Source: Candidatus Nitrospira nitrificans (lineage in GTDB: Bacteria; Nitrospirota; Nitrospiria; Nitrospirales; Nitrospiraceae). From it: a DNA stretch of 64,000 bases. The translations under genes and the position numbers were made by a program. The stretch is taken from NCBI RefSeq assembly GCF_001458775.1, contig NZ_CZPZ01000001.1, positions 248,001 to 312,000 on the forward strand, written 5' to 3'. Under the pieces are notes generated by a model. The model saw only the letters and a list, made by a program, of their open reading frames with translations, did not search any database and was not told the DNA's origin. Shown here in pieces: positions 27,469 to 36,383 of this stretch. Within the stretch, counting starts at the first letter, position 1; each line of letters starts with the position of its first letter.

Positions 27469-28572
27469 TCAGTGCGTCACATCTCCGGCTTCTTCGTTCG
27501 CAATAGCATGAGACACGTATTGCGCCACCTGCCACGCACCATCGTCATTAAAATGCAGCATGTCCACCATCCACCCTGCTTCATGCCCCTTGATGGCTTG
27601 GCTTAAATCCAAGTATTGAATATGTTTCGAGCGGGCAAACTCGCTCGCCTCCTTTCCCATCCTCACACGCGCTTCGCGCCACCAAGATTCATCGATATAG
27701 GGCCAGCTCAAGTACATGCTGGAGAGATTCTCCTCGGTCATCCACATGGCTGGAGACAACAACACCAGCCGACTACCTGCCGATTGCGTAACGTGAGAGA
27801 GGTCATCAAGATCCTGCCTAAAGACCTCAACTTCGAATGGCATTACATGGTGAAAGGATCTGAATCGCTCGCCGATATCTTTCTTTCTCAGCTCCAGCTT
27901 CGCCGCCTTTTCCCACTTTGCCAGCCACGCTTGCACAAGCGGCGACAGCATCGGAATAGCGACTTCCTTGATTTTTACCGGCGCCCGAAGCGACTTCATC
28001 TGCTCGATTAGTCCTTGATGATCAGGCAAGACGGCCCGCATGCTCCGCTGTGCGCGCAATCGTTCCGGAGTGAGTCCTGCATAACTTCCATATTCCAACA
28101 TCATCACAACCATATCCGGGCGCAACTGCAGAAGCCGCTTTTGTAGGTGTATCGTCCGCTGGGACAAACTCATGCCGGCGATCGCCGCATTGATGACTTC
28201 CACCTCTATTCCCTGGGTTTTCAATTTCCGCTCCAGCTGCCTGGGCCACTCATTGTCCCTGCCTTCATATAAGCCAAACGTCTCAGAGGCACCGATACAG
28301 ACGATCCTGAGCGTGCCGGGTTGCTTCTCGATGCCCAGTTCAGGCCCACGAAATCCGAGTGAGTTCAATCGCCATTTCTCATAGTCTCCGTTAGGCTTTC
28401 CTCTAATGCCATATTCATCCATGGTAAAGAGCGCCGTATCATACGTGTACATACCCAATAAGGGCGCCTCGTAGAGAACGTATTGCTCAATCCGGCAGGC
28501 GAGCTCGATGGTCCCTAGAAAACACGCCACCAGCAACGACCACCTGACCAGCCTATTGAAGACCTGTTTCAT
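27469..28572 (-). CDS. SGNH hydrolase-like O-acetyltransferase partner of MBOAT (AlgJ/AlgX-like role)
   Basis: The ATG at 28572 follows the MBOAT stop by one base (TGATATG), so the two are translationally coupled. One membrane anchor (about residues 8-28) leads to an SGNH domain with the Ser block RIVCIGASETFGLYEGRDNEW, VINAAIAGMSLSQRTIHL, and a terminal Asp-His block MVDMLHFNDDGAWQVAQYV. In alginate, cellulose and peptidoglycan acetylation, an MBOAT passes acetyl groups across the membrane to such a periplasmic SGNH protein. The same division of work is proposed here for the exopolysaccharide. Confidence 0.8.
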   Translation of the reverse strand: MKQVFNRLVRWSLLVACFLGTIELACRIEQYVLYEAPLLGMYTYDTALFTMDEYGIRGKPNGDYEKWRLNSLGFRGPELGIEKQPGTLRIVCIGASETFGLYEGRDNEWPRQLERKLKTQGIEVEVINAAIAGMSLSQRTIHLQKRLLQLRPDMVVMMLEYGSYAGLTPERLRAQRSMRAVLPDHQGLIEQMKSLRAPVKIKEVAIPMLSPLVQAWLAKWEKAAKLELRKKDIGERFRSFHHVMPFEVEVFRQDLDDLSHVTQSAGSRLVLLSPAMWMTEENLSSMYLSWPYIDESWWREARVRMGKEASEFARSKHIQYLDLSQAIKGHEAGWMVDMLHFNDDGAWQVAQYVSHAIANEEAGDVTH

Positions 28573-28573
28573 A

Positions 28574-30004
28574 TCAAAACTGAAAATAGATGAAGGAATT
28601 GGAGGTGCCACCGTGAAGCACCGTCAGGTAAAACAACAGACCGTACGCCACACCCTTCAACGGCAGAGAAATCCCCTTCAGCACCGATAAGTCCCGCCGC
28701 CAGGCTTGAATCATTTGCACGGCGAGAAGAATCGATACATAGCCAAGTAGCATTCCAAGACGCGAGAGCGCGAGCGCGTCGGGTCTCGCGCTGTCCAATA
28801 TTGTCATCAGCAGGCCGCCCGCTTGCTGAAGAGACTCGGCGCGAAACAGCAGCCAGCCAAGACAGGTCGCATGAAACATCAAGACCACGTTCATCCAATG
28901 CACATACCACGGGCTTGTCACTGGTTCCCGCCGGGGAGGGACTAGCAAGCGGTGCGCGATCAAGATACTTCCGTGATACATACCCCACACAATGAAGGTC
29001 CACGCGGCACCATGCCACAGCCCGACCAGGACCATGGTTGCCATGAGATTCCGATTCGTGGCCCAGGCTCCATGACGGTTCCCCCCCAGCGGAATGTACA
29101 CGTAGTCTCGCAACCAGGTGGAAAGGGCTATATGCCATCGCCGCCAGAAGTCGGATGGATTGGCGGCAAAATATGGCAAATTGAAATTCACCATGACATC
29201 GAATCCCAGCAGTTTCGCAATGCCTCTGGCCACATCCGAATATCCTGAGAAATCACAATAGATCTGAAAGGCATAGGCATAGACGGCAATCAGCGCCTCC
29301 CCGCCCGTTCCGTCCCATCCTTCGGCGAACACCGGATTGACGAGCCCTGCCAGATTGTCGGCGATAAACACCTTCTTGAAGAGGCCCCAGGCCACAAGCC
29401 AGATCCCCTCTTCCACATGCAGGGATGTCACCACCCGAGCCCGCATGAATTGCGGCAAGAGATTGCTCGAACGCTCGATCGGCCCCGACAAGAGAAGAGG
29501 AAAGAACGACACAAACAAAGCGAAATCGAACAATCCGACTCCCGACAAACTCTTGCCGTGGTACGCATCGAGGACAAAGGTCATCCGTTGGAAGGTGTAA
29601 AATGAAATCCCGACGGGCAGGATAACCCCGGTGAACAGCGGTGAAGCCTCGACGCCCAAGTGATGCAATGTACCCAAGACATTTGCCTGAAAAAACTCAA
29701 AGTACTTCAGGATAAACAACACACCGAGATTGTTCAGAAGACTAATGCCAAGCCACGTGCTCCGCTGTCCCTGATGCTGCTGCATGCGGCCGGTAGCCAC
29801 ATAATCCACCACGGTGGTCAGCGCCATCAGGCAAGGAAATCGCCAGTCCCAGAATCCATAAAATAGGAAACTGGCAACCAGCAACAACCGGTTTTGCATG
29901 ATATAGCGGTCCCCGAGCGCCCGGTATGCGCCGTAGAGGACGAGAAAGAAAAGGAAGAACGCTGAGCTATTGAATACCACTGCGTGCATCCCCCGTTCTG
30001 ACAA
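28574..30004 (-). CDS. MBOAT family O-acyltransferase (AlgI/DltB type)
   Basis: The 476-residue protein has about eleven membrane spans and the AlgI-type signatures: VGISFYTFQRMTFVLDAYHG, LLSGPIERSSNLLPQF, FQIYCDFSGYSDVARGIAKL, NPSDFWRRWHIALSTWLRDY and GLWHGAAWTFIVWG with the invariant catalytic His at about 331. The family moves acetyl groups from a cytoplasmic donor through the membrane. Its stop is one base before the start of a periplasmic SGNH gene, the usual partner. A shorter start at the sixth codon (MHAVVFNSS) is possible. It should acetylate the polymer made by this locus. Confidence 0.9.
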   Translation of the reverse strand: MSERGMHAVVFNSSAFFLFFLVLYGAYRALGDRYIMQNRLLLVASFLFYGFWDWRFPCLMALTTVVDYVATGRMQQHQGQRSTWLGISLLNNLGVLFILKYFEFFQANVLGTLHHLGVEASPLFTGVILPVGISFYTFQRMTFVLDAYHGKSLSGVGLFDFALFVSFFPLLLSGPIERSSNLLPQFMRARVVTSLHVEEGIWLVAWGLFKKVFIADNLAGLVNPVFAEGWDGTGGEALIAVYAYAFQIYCDFSGYSDVARGIAKLLGFDVMVNFNLPYFAANPSDFWRRWHIALSTWLRDYVYIPLGGNRHGAWATNRNLMATMVLVGLWHGAAWTFIVWGMYHGSILIAHRLLVPPRREPVTSPWYVHWMNVVLMFHATCLGWLLFRAESLQQAGGLLMTILDSARPDALALSRLGMLLGYVSILLAVQMIQAWRRDLSVLKGISLPLKGVAYGLLFYLTVLHGGTSNSFIYFQF

Positions 30005-30041
30005 TTTATCGGATTAGGAAGGTTCTGCAAGAAACCGGCGA

Positions 30042-31832
30042 TTACCGTCTTCGGCTCGCCTTAAGCTGGCGGAGGAAACCGTCACATGCCTGGCCAATCA
30101 AGGCATAGCACCGTTCAAACTCTTCCCTGGTCCCGCCATATGGATCTCGAATCTGAGTAACCGGGCGGGAGGAAAAATGGCCGAGGAGAAAGGTCTTTTC
30201 GGATGCCTCGGGAAACTTCCTGAACAGCATCGTGTTATGCACCAGCTCCATAACCAGGATCAGATCGGAGCGTTCAACCAGTTCCTTCGAGATGACCGTC
30301 GTACGATGCATGCTTAAATCGAGGTCATGTTGGGACGATGTGACAATGGCCAATGGATAGGCCGGCTCGTGAGCAGTAGTATCCAGGCCGGCCGATAAGA
30401 CTTGAAGGGGCAGACCCTGCGCGTCAGCATGCCGTGCAAGATACTTTTCCGCAAATGGGCTTCGGCAGACATTCCCCTTGCATAGCACAAGCACCGTTTG
30501 GATCCTGCCGGACAATCTCCGTTCCATTCTCCCGCGATGGAGTCCCAATCCAAGACCGAGCTTCCACACCGCATCGGCTGTGGCATAACGTACCGCCGCC
30601 GTCCGCCGATTGAGAGCGGGGCCGACACGTGCCGCCAGCGACAGCAGATAGGCCTTCATTTCATACAGACCCGGCCCCGGATCTCCGAACCGTAACACCT
30701 CGGATTTTGTTCTTAGGTCAAAGACATTCAGAAAACCGGCGATAGTTGCCAGACGCGACGGACTCTCAGGCGGGAGACTAAGTTCGCTCTCCGACTTCCG
30801 AAGGCGGAGAAGTAGATGATCCACGTCGCCGAGCCACCAGCGTGACCGCACGCCGACTCGATAGGGCTCCGGCTCCGGCACCCTTCCGGCAACGGCCAAT
30901 TGATAGAGCAACCACGGGAAATCAATGCCGGAATCGACGGCTAATTGCAGCGAGCCCCAAAACCGCCCGTTCACCTCCATCAAGTAGGGCACCCCCTGCC
31001 GGTCAACCTTGAACTCCATCATCGCCACGCCGTGCCAATGGACAGATTCGGCAATCATCTGTGCGTACTTTGTCATGGGCTCGGGCAAGGCGATGCTCTC
31101 GCGCAATACGCTCACGCCGCCGGACGGAGGTTTTTCCCGGAGACGCCGATGAGCGAACAGCGCCCGCGCCTGGCCCCGTTCGAAGAGACCGAAGACACCC
31201 TCTCCATGACCGATAACCCGCGATTGGATCAGCGACGGCTCCCGCAACTCCGCATGCTCTGCATAGAGCCTGCGCAATTCGTCTGTATTTCTCGCGTATT
31301 GAACGGACGTCTTCTTGACTGTGCCGCAAGCCCTGACCAGAGACCTCCCTGGCTTCACCACCACCGGCCAGCGATCAAGAGCTGGAAGGATGGAACTCAC
31401 ATCGCCACCGACGACAAAGTGCGTCTCGGGAATGGGAATGCCATGGCTCTGCGCCCATTGCATCAACCGATACTTGTTCGAAAGCGCGTGGTATTGTTCC
31501 AACGAAGGGATCGGAACAGCAAAACCGGCATGGGCCCGCACCTCCGGTGTTCCAAGCAATTCAACGGCCAAATCCGTCATAGGAAACAGCACGGCAGCAT
31601 CGTGCACACGAGCCTGCTCAATGATACAAGCCACATACCCGTCCGGCGACTGCCACGGAGAGGGGTAGACAAACGAACCCTGGCAATATCGCGATGTTCC
31701 TGCCAGCGATCTTCTGTTTTCGGCGCCGACATGAACTGGAATCCCGCGCCGCCCCAGCGAACGGGTAACGGCCAGCGCTGAGCGCTCATTGCCGTCAGTC
31801 ACGATGACCGCACGCTGCCCCGGAAGCGGCAT
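30042..31832 (-). CDS. ATP-grasp ligase fused to low-molecular-weight protein tyrosine phosphatase
   Basis: Residues about 1-390 form a PylC/CarB-like ATP-grasp enzyme: VIVTDGNERSALAVTRSLG at the start, WPVVVKPGRS for nucleotide binding and MMEFKVDRQGVPYLMEVNGR with the metal-binding Glu/Asn. Residues about 445-590 are a complete low-molecular-weight phosphatase: VLVLCKGNVCRSP with nucleophile Cys451 and Arg457, and the acid IRDPYGG with Asp563. Such phosphatases (Wzb) dephosphorylate Wzz-type tyrosine kinases, and one is encoded in this locus. ATP-grasp ligases form amide or ester bonds between a carboxylate and an amine. The fusion of both is unusual; it may tie substituent ligation to export control. 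Confidence 0.85.
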   Translation of the reverse strand: MPLPGQRAVIVTDGNERSALAVTRSLGRRGIPVHVGAENRRSLAGTSRYCQGSFVYPSPWQSPDGYVACIIEQARVHDAAVLFPMTDLAVELLGTPEVRAHAGFAVPIPSLEQYHALSNKYRLMQWAQSHGIPIPETHFVVGGDVSSILPALDRWPVVVKPGRSLVRACGTVKKTSVQYARNTDELRRLYAEHAELREPSLIQSRVIGHGEGVFGLFERGQARALFAHRRLREKPPSGGVSVLRESIALPEPMTKYAQMIAESVHWHGVAMMEFKVDRQGVPYLMEVNGRFWGSLQLAVDSGIDFPWLLYQLAVAGRVPEPEPYRVGVRSRWWLGDVDHLLLRLRKSESELSLPPESPSRLATIAGFLNVFDLRTKSEVLRFGDPGPGLYEMKAYLLSLAARVGPALNRRTAAVRYATADAVWKLGLGLGLHRGRMERRLSGRIQTVLVLCKGNVCRSPFAEKYLARHADAQGLPLQVLSAGLDTTAHEPAYPLAIVTSSQHDLDLSMHRTTVISKELVERSDLILVMELVHNTMLFRKFPEASEKTFLLGHFSSRPVTQIRDPYGGTREEFERCYALIGQACDGFLRQLKASRRR

Positions 31833-31871
31833 TACCGATCTCCCTGAAAATTGGCGGCATTCACCAGCGCA

Positions 31872-32918
31872 TTAAAGCCAACCATTGAACCCTGCCAGAT
31901 GGAACGCCAACAACGATTCATTGTAGGCAATCCCTTGATGGATATTGATGCGCTTGAGCGCGAACCAGGACGCAGGCTTTCCCTCCTCATGTCCGAATTG
32001 CGTCGTCGTAGCGGCTCGATACCCTGCCTCACGCACCTGATCGGCGACGAGCGGCGACCAGTTTCCATTCGGGTAACAAAACACCGGGATAGGACTGAGA
32101 CCTTTCTCCCGAAGCATGGCCATGGATTCAGCAGCTTCTCGCGCCACATCAGGTGGCGACAAGGTCGTCATGATACGATGGCTGACCGAATGCGACCCAA
32201 ACTCCACGCCGGAGGAAGACATCTCACAGGCCTCTTCCCAATTCATCAGAACGCGCTGGGACGGGAATGCCGTCTGCGATTCAGCCAGCCATTCCTCAAG
32301 GCACGCGTCGATTTGCTCCTGGGGCTGAACCTTCCAACACTCGACAATCGCATCGGTATCGCCACGCTCAAACGCATCGATCGCCGGCATGAGCCACGGG
32401 AAATTCTTCACAAGACGGCGAAATCGATTCTGCCGTTCCGGCAGGGCTCCACGGAAATGGCTCTGCATGATGAGCCCAAGGCGATCCGGCCAGAACCATC
32501 TATCCGTGCCGATAAAGGCGGTCGGCAAAAACACCGTCGCAGGGATTCGATGCCGTTGAAGAGCAGGCCACGCATGCCGATACGTATCCAGCCACCCGTC
32601 ATCGAATGTCATGACGCAGTACCGGGCCATTGGGTCCCACCGGCGCGCCGTCCACAATGTCAGCAATTCCGAGAAACTAATGAGTTGAAACTCTGCGGAT
32701 AAGAACGCAAGGTGCCGCTCAAACATGTCAGGAGTCACATACATCCCTGGCTGCACACATTGCATGCGCACATCTTCAAGGGGAAGCACCCGATGGTATG
32801 TCAGGATAGAGACCTTCCCCCTTAACGGGGAAAGGCAGCCAGGCATGCGAGAATATAATCCGGCCGCACCTTGACGAACCCAGGATTTCAATCTATTTAT
32901 CGCTTGGACGGTTCCCAT
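31872..32918 (-). CDS. Polysaccharide deacetylase (NodB family)
   Basis: ATG 32918 lies inside the end of the glycosyltransferase gene upstream (22-base overlap) and gives 348 residues; longer readings only copy that overlap. The NodB motifs are clear: ILTYHRVLP, YCVMTFDDGWLDTYRHAW with the Asp pair, GVEFGSHSVSHRIMTTL with HXXXXH metal ligands, and VFCYPNGNWSPLV. There is no signal peptide, so it may act at the cytoplasmic side or be membrane-associated through its N-terminus. It would remove N-acetyl groups from a sugar of the repeat unit. Confidence 0.8.
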   Translation of the reverse strand: MGTVQAINRLKSWVRQGAAGLYSRMPGCLSPLRGKVSILTYHRVLPLEDVRMQCVQPGMYVTPDMFERHLAFLSAEFQLISFSELLTLWTARRWDPMARYCVMTFDDGWLDTYRHAWPALQRHRIPATVFLPTAFIGTDRWFWPDRLGLIMQSHFRGALPERQNRFRRLVKNFPWLMPAIDAFERGDTDAIVECWKVQPQEQIDACLEEWLAESQTAFPSQRVLMNWEEACEMSSSGVEFGSHSVSHRIMTTLSPPDVAREAAESMAMLREKGLSPIPVFCYPNGNWSPLVADQVREAGYRAATTTQFGHEEGKPASWFALKRINIHQGIAYNESLLAFHLAGFNGWL

Positions 32919-34042
32919 ACCACCACCCGCTCCCCGGACCAATACAGAATCCAGGCTTTGAGAATTGATGCATTCACGAGCAGAAAAAATGCCGCCAAAC
33001 GGATGACGGACCATTGTTGAAGCGGACGAATGAGGAGCCCACACAACGCCGCTCCATAGAAAAGCGCATGCGCGTAAAACATCCCCTGATAGAACGCGTG
33101 AGTGGAAGCTAAGATCGCATTGGCAACGAAGGCCGTCAGCATCTCGAACGGCACCAGCCATCGGCATAGCTTATGGCTGACGAGCTGCCACGCAAACGTC
33201 GCGTGCGCAAAGGGGTTTACCAAACTCAAGCTTTTCATAAACACAGAAATACCGCGCAAAACCGTCCGCACCTTCCGATCAAACTCTTTTCGTTCATCGG
33301 CAATATTCCTGTAGTATCCGATGCTGTCCGGATCAGCCACTCCGCGCAGACCCATGCGCATGCTGTTCAACACCGTATTGAAATCGCTCTGCAGATCTTC
33401 CGACCAAGCCTGTCTACACACCGCGCTTCTTGCGGCAAAGAACGATCCGCTGAGGCCCACAAGCGAATTGACGCGAGACTCGAGCGAGCGAAGAAACATT
33501 TCATACTTGACATACGCGCCTTCCCCGCTGGGACAGCCGTTCTGATCGATGAAACGATCCACACTGCTCACGCAGCCCACCGACGGATCGTGAAAGTTTC
33601 TGACGATATTTTTGATCGCCTCTTCGGGCAGGATTGTCGCGACGTCCGAGAACACCAGAATCTCTCCCGCTGCTTCATCGACAGCCAGTTTCTGTGCCGC
33701 TTCTTTGCCGTTTCGTTGCGGAGCACGCACCAATCGAACCCCCCGAGATCCGTACGACCGAACAATCGCATCCGTCCCATCAGATGAATAATCCGATGCC
33801 ACCAGGACTTCAAGCTTCTCTTTCGGATAGGCCAGCTTGAGCGTGTTATCCAGTTTTTCCGCGATCCGCTTTTCCTCATTGTAGGCCGTAATGACGAACG
33901 AGACGGAGAACGGAGCTTCACCTTTCTTGACCGGCTGACTCCGGATCAGCGCCAACACACGCAAGACCAAAGGGTAACCCACGTAGGCATATCCCATCAG
34001 TCCGATGGACAACCAGAACAGAATTTCCATGGCCGGCATCAT
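32897..34042 (-). CDS. Membrane glycosyltransferase family 2
   Basis: This 381-residue protein has an N-terminal membrane span (about 5-28), a GT-A domain (VSFVITAYNEEKRIAEKL; LVASDYSSDGTDAIV; ILVFSDVATILPEEAI with the acidic metal motif) and three C-terminal spans after residue 285. This is the layout of processive-like GT2 enzymes such as IcaA/CpsI relatives, but the QXXRW motif is not evident. Its ATG overlaps the stop of the aminotransferase gene (ATGA) and its own end overlaps the deacetylase start. It adds a sugar at the membrane. Donor unknown. Confidence 0.8.
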   Translation of the reverse strand: MMPAMEILFWLSIGLMGYAYVGYPLVLRVLALIRSQPVKKGEAPFSVSFVITAYNEEKRIAEKLDNTLKLAYPKEKLEVLVASDYSSDGTDAIVRSYGSRGVRLVRAPQRNGKEAAQKLAVDEAAGEILVFSDVATILPEEAIKNIVRNFHDPSVGCVSSVDRFIDQNGCPSGEGAYVKYEMFLRSLESRVNSLVGLSGSFFAARSAVCRQAWSEDLQSDFNTVLNSMRMGLRGVADPDSIGYYRNIADERKEFDRKVRTVLRGISVFMKSLSLVNPFAHATFAWQLVSHKLCRWLVPFEMLTAFVANAILASTHAFYQGMFYAHALFYGAALCGLLIRPLQQWSVIRLAAFFLLVNASILKAWILYWSGERVVVWEPSKR

Positions 34043-35307
34043 GCTTTCATCTTCGTAGCCGGAACCGAATCAGCAGGCAAGGCCGGTGGCTTTCCGGCGA
34101 ATCGGTCCTTATTATCAACCACTCCTTGAAGAGCGCCGGCAATATTCAGAATATCTTGATGCGTCACGTAGTGATGCACCGGACATGTCACCATTCGATC
34201 AGCCAGGACCTGCGCCCCTGGAAATCGGCCGGTCCCACAGGTCGATCGCAAGGCCGGGATTTCAGATATCGGCGACGGATAGAGACCGCTCACCCCCAGG
34301 CCTGAGGCAGCACTCACCTGGCATGCCCGCGCTTTCATTTCGGCTGAAGGAAAGATCACGGGAACGCGAAGATAGGGAGTTGCCTCGCGACACGTCGGCC
34401 CGAGCCTTCCGAGCGAAGTCCGCAGAGCATCAAGCATCTCTCGGCTATGGCGCACCCGCTCGACATTGGACTGTTCCAACCGCGACCGCCACGATGCGAG
34501 AAGACCCGCTCGCATGCCGTCCAGACGGCATAATGAAAAATCCGACTCAAACTTCGTTTCTCCTAGTCCAAGAAACGGCAGCCCGGCCGGCAGCCAATAG
34601 AGAGAAGGTCGAATGAGAATAGCCGTTGCCACCGCTTCGCCAAACGCTTGCACTTGGCTGATCCAGGATGTTTCTGGAATCTGTTTGCATTGCTGCGCCA
34701 GCGCCGAACCTAACGAGTCCGAATTGGTGAGAATCACTCCGCCCGATCCTGCTGTCACGTTCTTTCCACGCCCTAAACTGAAAAACCCGACATCAGCCTG
34801 AGTGCCCAGCCAACGGTTTCCCTGCGTCCCGCCCATGGCTTGAGCCGCATCTTCCACCACCGGAATCTCGTAGCGGCAGGCAATCCTCTTGGTTCGAAGG
34901 ATGTCTGCCGCCTGGCCGAGCAAATGCGGGCTCACGATGCAGAGAATGTCACCGCTCACCAGCGCCTCCAGATCAGAGAATCGATAGTCCAATGTCTCAG
35001 GATCAACATCACAAGGCACCACATCACATCCGGCCCGAAGAATCGCCGAGGGTACGGAAAAACAGGTATAGGCCGGCACGATCACCTTCCGTCGGGAGGA
35101 GGCTGCAGCCAACACCTGGAGGATCGTTGTCAGCGCGGCTTTTCCTGACGACAGCGCAAACGCATACTTCACCCCGAAGTACCGAGCAAATTCCATTTCC
35201 CGGCGCGCCCGCGCACGCCTTCCCTGAAACAGCCCCCACCCCCCTCGCATCACATCGAGCCATGAGACCGGCGCGGCAGTGGGAGCCAGATATCGCTGGA
35301 TTTTCAT
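34039..35307 (-). CDS. DegT/DnrJ/EryC1/StrS-type PLP aminotransferase
   Basis: The fold-type I features are present: SSGKAALTTILQVL for the phosphate cup, PVVEDAAQAMGG with the pyridine-binding Asp, and FFSLGRGKNVTAGSGGVI with the PLP Lys at about 182. In this family the Lys makes the internal aldimine and the enzyme transfers an amino group to a keto-sugar nucleotide; some relatives in polysaccharide loci act on other keto substrates. The Gly-Arg-Gly-Lys-Asn context departs from the more common SF-x-K. Start and stop overlap both neighbours by ATGA. No matching sugar dehydratase is encoded in the window. Confidence 0.8.
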   Translation of the reverse strand: MKIQRYLAPTAAPVSWLDVMRGGWGLFQGRRARARREMEFARYFGVKYAFALSSGKAALTTILQVLAAASSRRKVIVPAYTCFSVPSAILRAGCDVVPCDVDPETLDYRFSDLEALVSGDILCIVSPHLLGQAADILRTKRIACRYEIPVVEDAAQAMGGTQGNRWLGTQADVGFFSLGRGKNVTAGSGGVILTNSDSLGSALAQQCKQIPETSWISQVQAFGEAVATAILIRPSLYWLPAGLPFLGLGETKFESDFSLCRLDGMRAGLLASWRSRLEQSNVERVRHSREMLDALRTSLGRLGPTCREATPYLRVPVIFPSAEMKARACQVSAASGLGVSGLYPSPISEIPALRSTCGTGRFPGAQVLADRMVTCPVHHYVTHQDILNIAGALQGVVDNKDRFAGKPPALPADSVPATKMKA

Positions 35308-36383
35308 GGAAGATACTTCGCAACCCAGGGTCCGACGGTGGTCGTCACTGGCACAGGAAGCTGTTGCCAGACTCGAATAGCCAGCGCATATTTGGGATTC
35401 TGTGGATTCAATTCAGGCAGCGGGCCGCCATCGCGCAGCCAATAATGCCAATACAGCTGAACCGGCTTGGCTCCCCACTGTTCTTTGAAACGATACGTCC
35501 CGCTGTCCTTGGTGGAACGGCCGAAGTCAAAGACCCGGTACCCCTGCTCGCAGGCATATTTCAGCAACGATCCATACAGCAACATGTTCGGCGCCAATTT
35601 GGCAAACCGGCGGTCGGAAGAGGCCCACGGGATCTCCAACGTTTGCCGAAACCCATAGACCAGTCCGGCAGCCACCGTATCGGCACCCAACCAAACCGCA
35701 CAAATCTTCGCGTCCTTGGGGAAGGACCGGAGAATATCCGCAAAGAAATATTTCCCGTACACCGGTGTCCCGAGATCTCGCATATTTCGCGCAAATACCG
35801 CATAGAAATCATCCAACAGATCCAACCCGCCCATCTGCACTGTCATACCCTCTTTTAATCCACGCCGGACCTGGCTCCGCAGTTTTGGAGGAAAAGCCTT
35901 CATCAGTTCATCAAAGTGCGCGGGCAAGTCGAGTCGCATCGAGACTTTGTGATCTTTACACGGCCACGGCAATTTTGCTTCGGCCTCGTGCCGTAACTCA
36001 ATATGCGTCGCGCCCAATTCCATGGCCGCGACGACTGCCGCTTCCACCAATGCGCTCCTGGATTGCTCTCCGTCCGCCAATACGCCGCCATAGTTCACAT
36101 ACGGCACCGATACGAGAAATTGGCCGAACAGGGGGCTTTTCAACAACACCAGCGGGAGAACTCCTCTGATCTCACCCCGATCGTCCCGCGCCATGAGATA
36201 CACGGTGCGATGCCCAAACGTGCGTTCAATGACCTGGCGCCATGCCACTAAATGATAACCAGTCCCCTCCGAATGATCGCACACATACCGATCCCATACC
36301 CCTTGCTCCTCGGTGTGCTGAATACGGGATACCGTCAACCCGATGCTCCCTGCTCCATCCTGTCCGAATCCTGCATCATTCAT
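35304..36383 (-). CDS. FemAB-like GNAT protein (XrtA/PEP-CTERM-associated type)
   Basis: The 359-residue protein fits the FemAB family linked to exosortase-A loci: YHLVAWRQVIERTFGHRTVYL near the N-terminus, KLRSQVRRGLKEGMTVQMGG in the middle and the strongly conserved end FDFGRSTKDSGTYRFKEQWG. Fem proteins move aminoacyl groups from tRNA to peptidoglycan precursors; the role of the exosortase-associated branch is unknown and may be aminoacylation of a sugar or lipid. It overlaps both neighbours by ATGA, so it belongs to a tightly coupled set with the glycosyltransferase and aminotransferase. Confidence 0.85.
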   Translation of the reverse strand: MNDAGFGQDGAGSIGLTVSRIQHTEEQGVWDRYVCDHSEGTGYHLVAWRQVIERTFGHRTVYLMARDDRGEIRGVLPLVLLKSPLFGQFLVSVPYVNYGGVLADGEQSRSALVEAAVVAAMELGATHIELRHEAEAKLPWPCKDHKVSMRLDLPAHFDELMKAFPPKLRSQVRRGLKEGMTVQMGGLDLLDDFYAVFARNMRDLGTPVYGKYFFADILRSFPKDAKICAVWLGADTVAAGLVYGFRQTLEIPWASSDRRFAKLAPNMLLYGSLLKYACEQGYRVFDFGRSTKDSGTYRFKEQWGAKPVQLYWHYWLRDGGPLPELNPQNPKYALAIRVWQQLPVPVTTTVGPWVAKYLP

